Assembly (NCBI GenBank): GCA_002694685.1
Contig: NZMW01000010.1
Location: 310,001 to 374,000 of the forward strand
Direction: 5' to 3'
Source of the DNA: Balneola sp.
GTDB taxonomy: Bacteria; Bacteroidota; Rhodothermia; Balneolales; Balneolaceae
DNA: 64,000 bases
Below the pieces are notes generated by a model. It saw nothing but the letters and a program-made list of their open reading frames with translations, made no database searches and was not told the origin of the DNA. Positions within the stretch are counted from its first letter, which is position 1. The number at the start of each line of letters is the position of its first letter. The position numbers were made by a program, and so were the translations under genes. This document shows, piece by piece, positions 62,894-64,000 of this stretch.

Positions 62894-64000
62894 TCAGGGG
62901 AAGATTCCCATTTGCTCGTACATAATGCCAATCTTGTTAATAGCATTGATGAAGGCCGCGGTACGAAGATCGTCCAGATCGTGTTCTTTACGAATTTCAG
63001 ATATCTGCTGGTAAGCAGTAATCATGGTTTCTTCGAGACCGGAATCAACCAGGTCATATTCTTCTGCTCCATGGGCAAGATTATCGATCTCATCATCAGT
63101 GAACTTTCGATCAGAAATGTTTTCAATGACACCAAGAATTTTCTTCATGCTGTTCTCATCAAATCGTTTGCTCATTCGGCCATATCTTACGTGCTGAATG
63201 TTTTTTAACCATTCGAAGTAGGAAACAACAACACCACCAGCATTTAGGTAGGTGTCAGGTAGTATTAGCGCCCCTCTTTCTTTCATAATATCGTGGGCAT
63301 CAGCAGTCGTAGGACCGTTAGCGGCCTCTGCTATTATTTTAGCCTTCACATCTGCAGCATTATCACCGGTAATCTGACTTTCGAGGGCTGCCGGGATAAG
63401 TATATCACACTCCGAGGTAAGTGCATTATCTCGGTCTTTTAATTCTTTGGTGTTTCCAAAACCAATAATGGAGCCCGTTTCCTTCCGGTATTCCATGAGT
63501 TTTTCAAGGTCGATGCCATTTTCATCATAGATAGAACCTTCAATTTCAGCAATCCCTACGAGCTTAGCACCAGCTTCTGTCATATACTTCGAGGCATGAT
63601 ATCCTACATTACCCAGTCCCTGCACAACAAAAGTCTTTCCTTCCACACCGGGTTCAAGCCCGATTTTCTTCATGTCTTGTTCGTTATTGCAAGCTTCACG
63701 AATTCCGAAATAAACTCCTCGTCCTGTAGCCTCTGTACGTCCCCGAATACCGCCTTGTTCAATAGGCTTTCCGGTCACGCAACCTTCGGCATTAAGGTCA
63801 TCTTTCATCTGGCGATAAGTATCCAGAATCCAACCCATCTCCCGGGCTCCGGTTCCATAATCGGGTGCAGGGACATCAATTCCAGGTCCAATAAATCCTT
63901 TTTTGATCAATTCGTAAGTGTACCGACGGGTTATACGCTCCAGCTCACTTTCGGAATATTCGCGAGTACTGATTTTTACCCCGCCTTTTGCTCCACCGAA
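62894..64000 (-). CDS. gdhA: Glu/Leu/Phe/Val family glutamate dehydrogenase, C-terminal part (cut by window edge)
   Basis: The frame is open to the right edge, 368 codons are present and the N-terminal ~60 or more are missing. At the edge it reads FGGAKGGVKISTREYSE, the glutamate-site Lys motif. Then IGPGIDVPAPDYGTGAREMGW, the NAD domain VVQGLGNVGYHASKY, and the C-terminal segment EAANGPTTADAHDIMKERG. Makes or breaks down glutamate with NAD(P). The first visible ATG at 63910 is not the true start. Confidence 0.95.
   Translation of the reverse strand, partial: FGGAKGGVKISTREYSESELERITRRYTYELIKKGFIGPGIDVPAPDYGTGAREMGWILDTYRQMKDDLNAEGCVTGKPIEQGGIRGRTEATGRGVYFGIREACNNEQDMKKIGLEPGVEGKTFVVQGLGNVGYHASKYMTEAGAKLVGIAEIEGSIYDENGIDLEKLMEYRKETGSIIGFGNTKELKDRDNALTSECDILIPAALESQITGDNAADVKAKIIAEAANGPTTADAHDIMKERGALILPDTYLNAGGVVVSYFEWLKNIQHVRYGRMSKRFDENSMKKILGVIENISDRKFTDDEIDNLAHGAEEYDLVDSGLEETMITAYQQISEIRKEHDLDDLRTAAFINAINKIGIMYEQMGIFP

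Noticed and set aside
62749-62946. Minus-strand 65-codon frame near gdhA
   Set aside because: Overlaps gdhA and its terminator, and has no RBS or family features.

Overview
The window reads as ordinary chromosome from a free-living bacterium of the Bacteroidota/Balneolota branch (FCB group), probably aerobic and marine or salt-tolerant. The support is: a textbook Bacteroidetes-type promoter (TTTG, 19 bases, TAnnTTTG) in front of the tRNA-Val gene; an ileS-dksA/traR-lspA order with a TraR/DksA protein and an Mrp ATPase that both lack their usual cysteines; many lipoproteins with an LVSC-type lipobox; a TonB receptor with a carboxypeptidase-like N-terminal domain; a bacillithiol-type YpdA reductase; and a BCCT osmolyte transporter. 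Balneolales is my best guess, but it is an inference. I see no rRNA, CRISPR array, prophage, integrase or transposase gene.

Layout. 1-10.4 kb: truncated MFS transporter, a PAS-rich histidine kinase with an overlapping single-domain response regulator, a secreted M28 peptidase, a kelch lipoprotein, then a plus-strand operon of SDR, aldehyde dehydrogenase and AcuI-like reductase, and a second lone receiver protein. 10.4-14.2 kb: small proteins, a secreted esterase, and a tight operon LMW-phosphatase / fructosamine-kinase family / metal-receptor protein that looks like a protein-deglycation unit. 14.3-20.2 kb: ileS, traR/dksA, lspA, then a RibB protein with a degenerate RibA-like domain, and yajC. 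20.4-28 kb: porin, BCCT transporter and Usp (osmolyte uptake), then fadI and fadJ (beta-oxidation) behind a 17-bp palindrome. 28-32.2 kb: tRNA-Val, a beta-propeller lipoprotein, a small basic protein, and egtB/egtD (ergothioneine). 32.4-40.6 kb: acyltransferase, YheT hydrolase, DUF481 barrel protein, YpdA, a TPP-riboswitch-controlled TonB receptor with a visible SD-sequestering hairpin, and an M28-PDZ peptidase. 40.8-48.5 kb: S15 dipeptidyl-peptidase, Gfo/Idh oxidoreductase, mdh, nadK, a peptide-type binding lipoprotein and ddl. 48.7-58.6 kb: a DDAH-like hydrolase, a penicillin acylase with a small membrane protein, then the minus-strand run gcvT-comB-ftsK-lolA-flippase. 58.9-64 kb: mrp, a TRIC-type channel, putP and a truncated glutamate dehydrogenase.

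Gene ends are dense in structure. Clear intrinsic terminators follow the kelch, lone receiver, tRNA, TonB-receptor, mdh and gdhA genes. Two families of dispersed, 107-154 bp, palindrome-ended intergenic repeats occur (five GTCATCC-ended copies and two CGACCTCT-ended copies), and five of these seven copies sit between convergent genes.

The points most worth a second look are the RibBX-like protein without its zinc cysteines, the riboswitch and its expression platform, the two repeat families, the fadI palindrome, the phosphatase-kinase deglycation pair, and the loss of metal- or cluster-binding cysteines in three separate housekeeping families. I found no clearly new multi-gene system.
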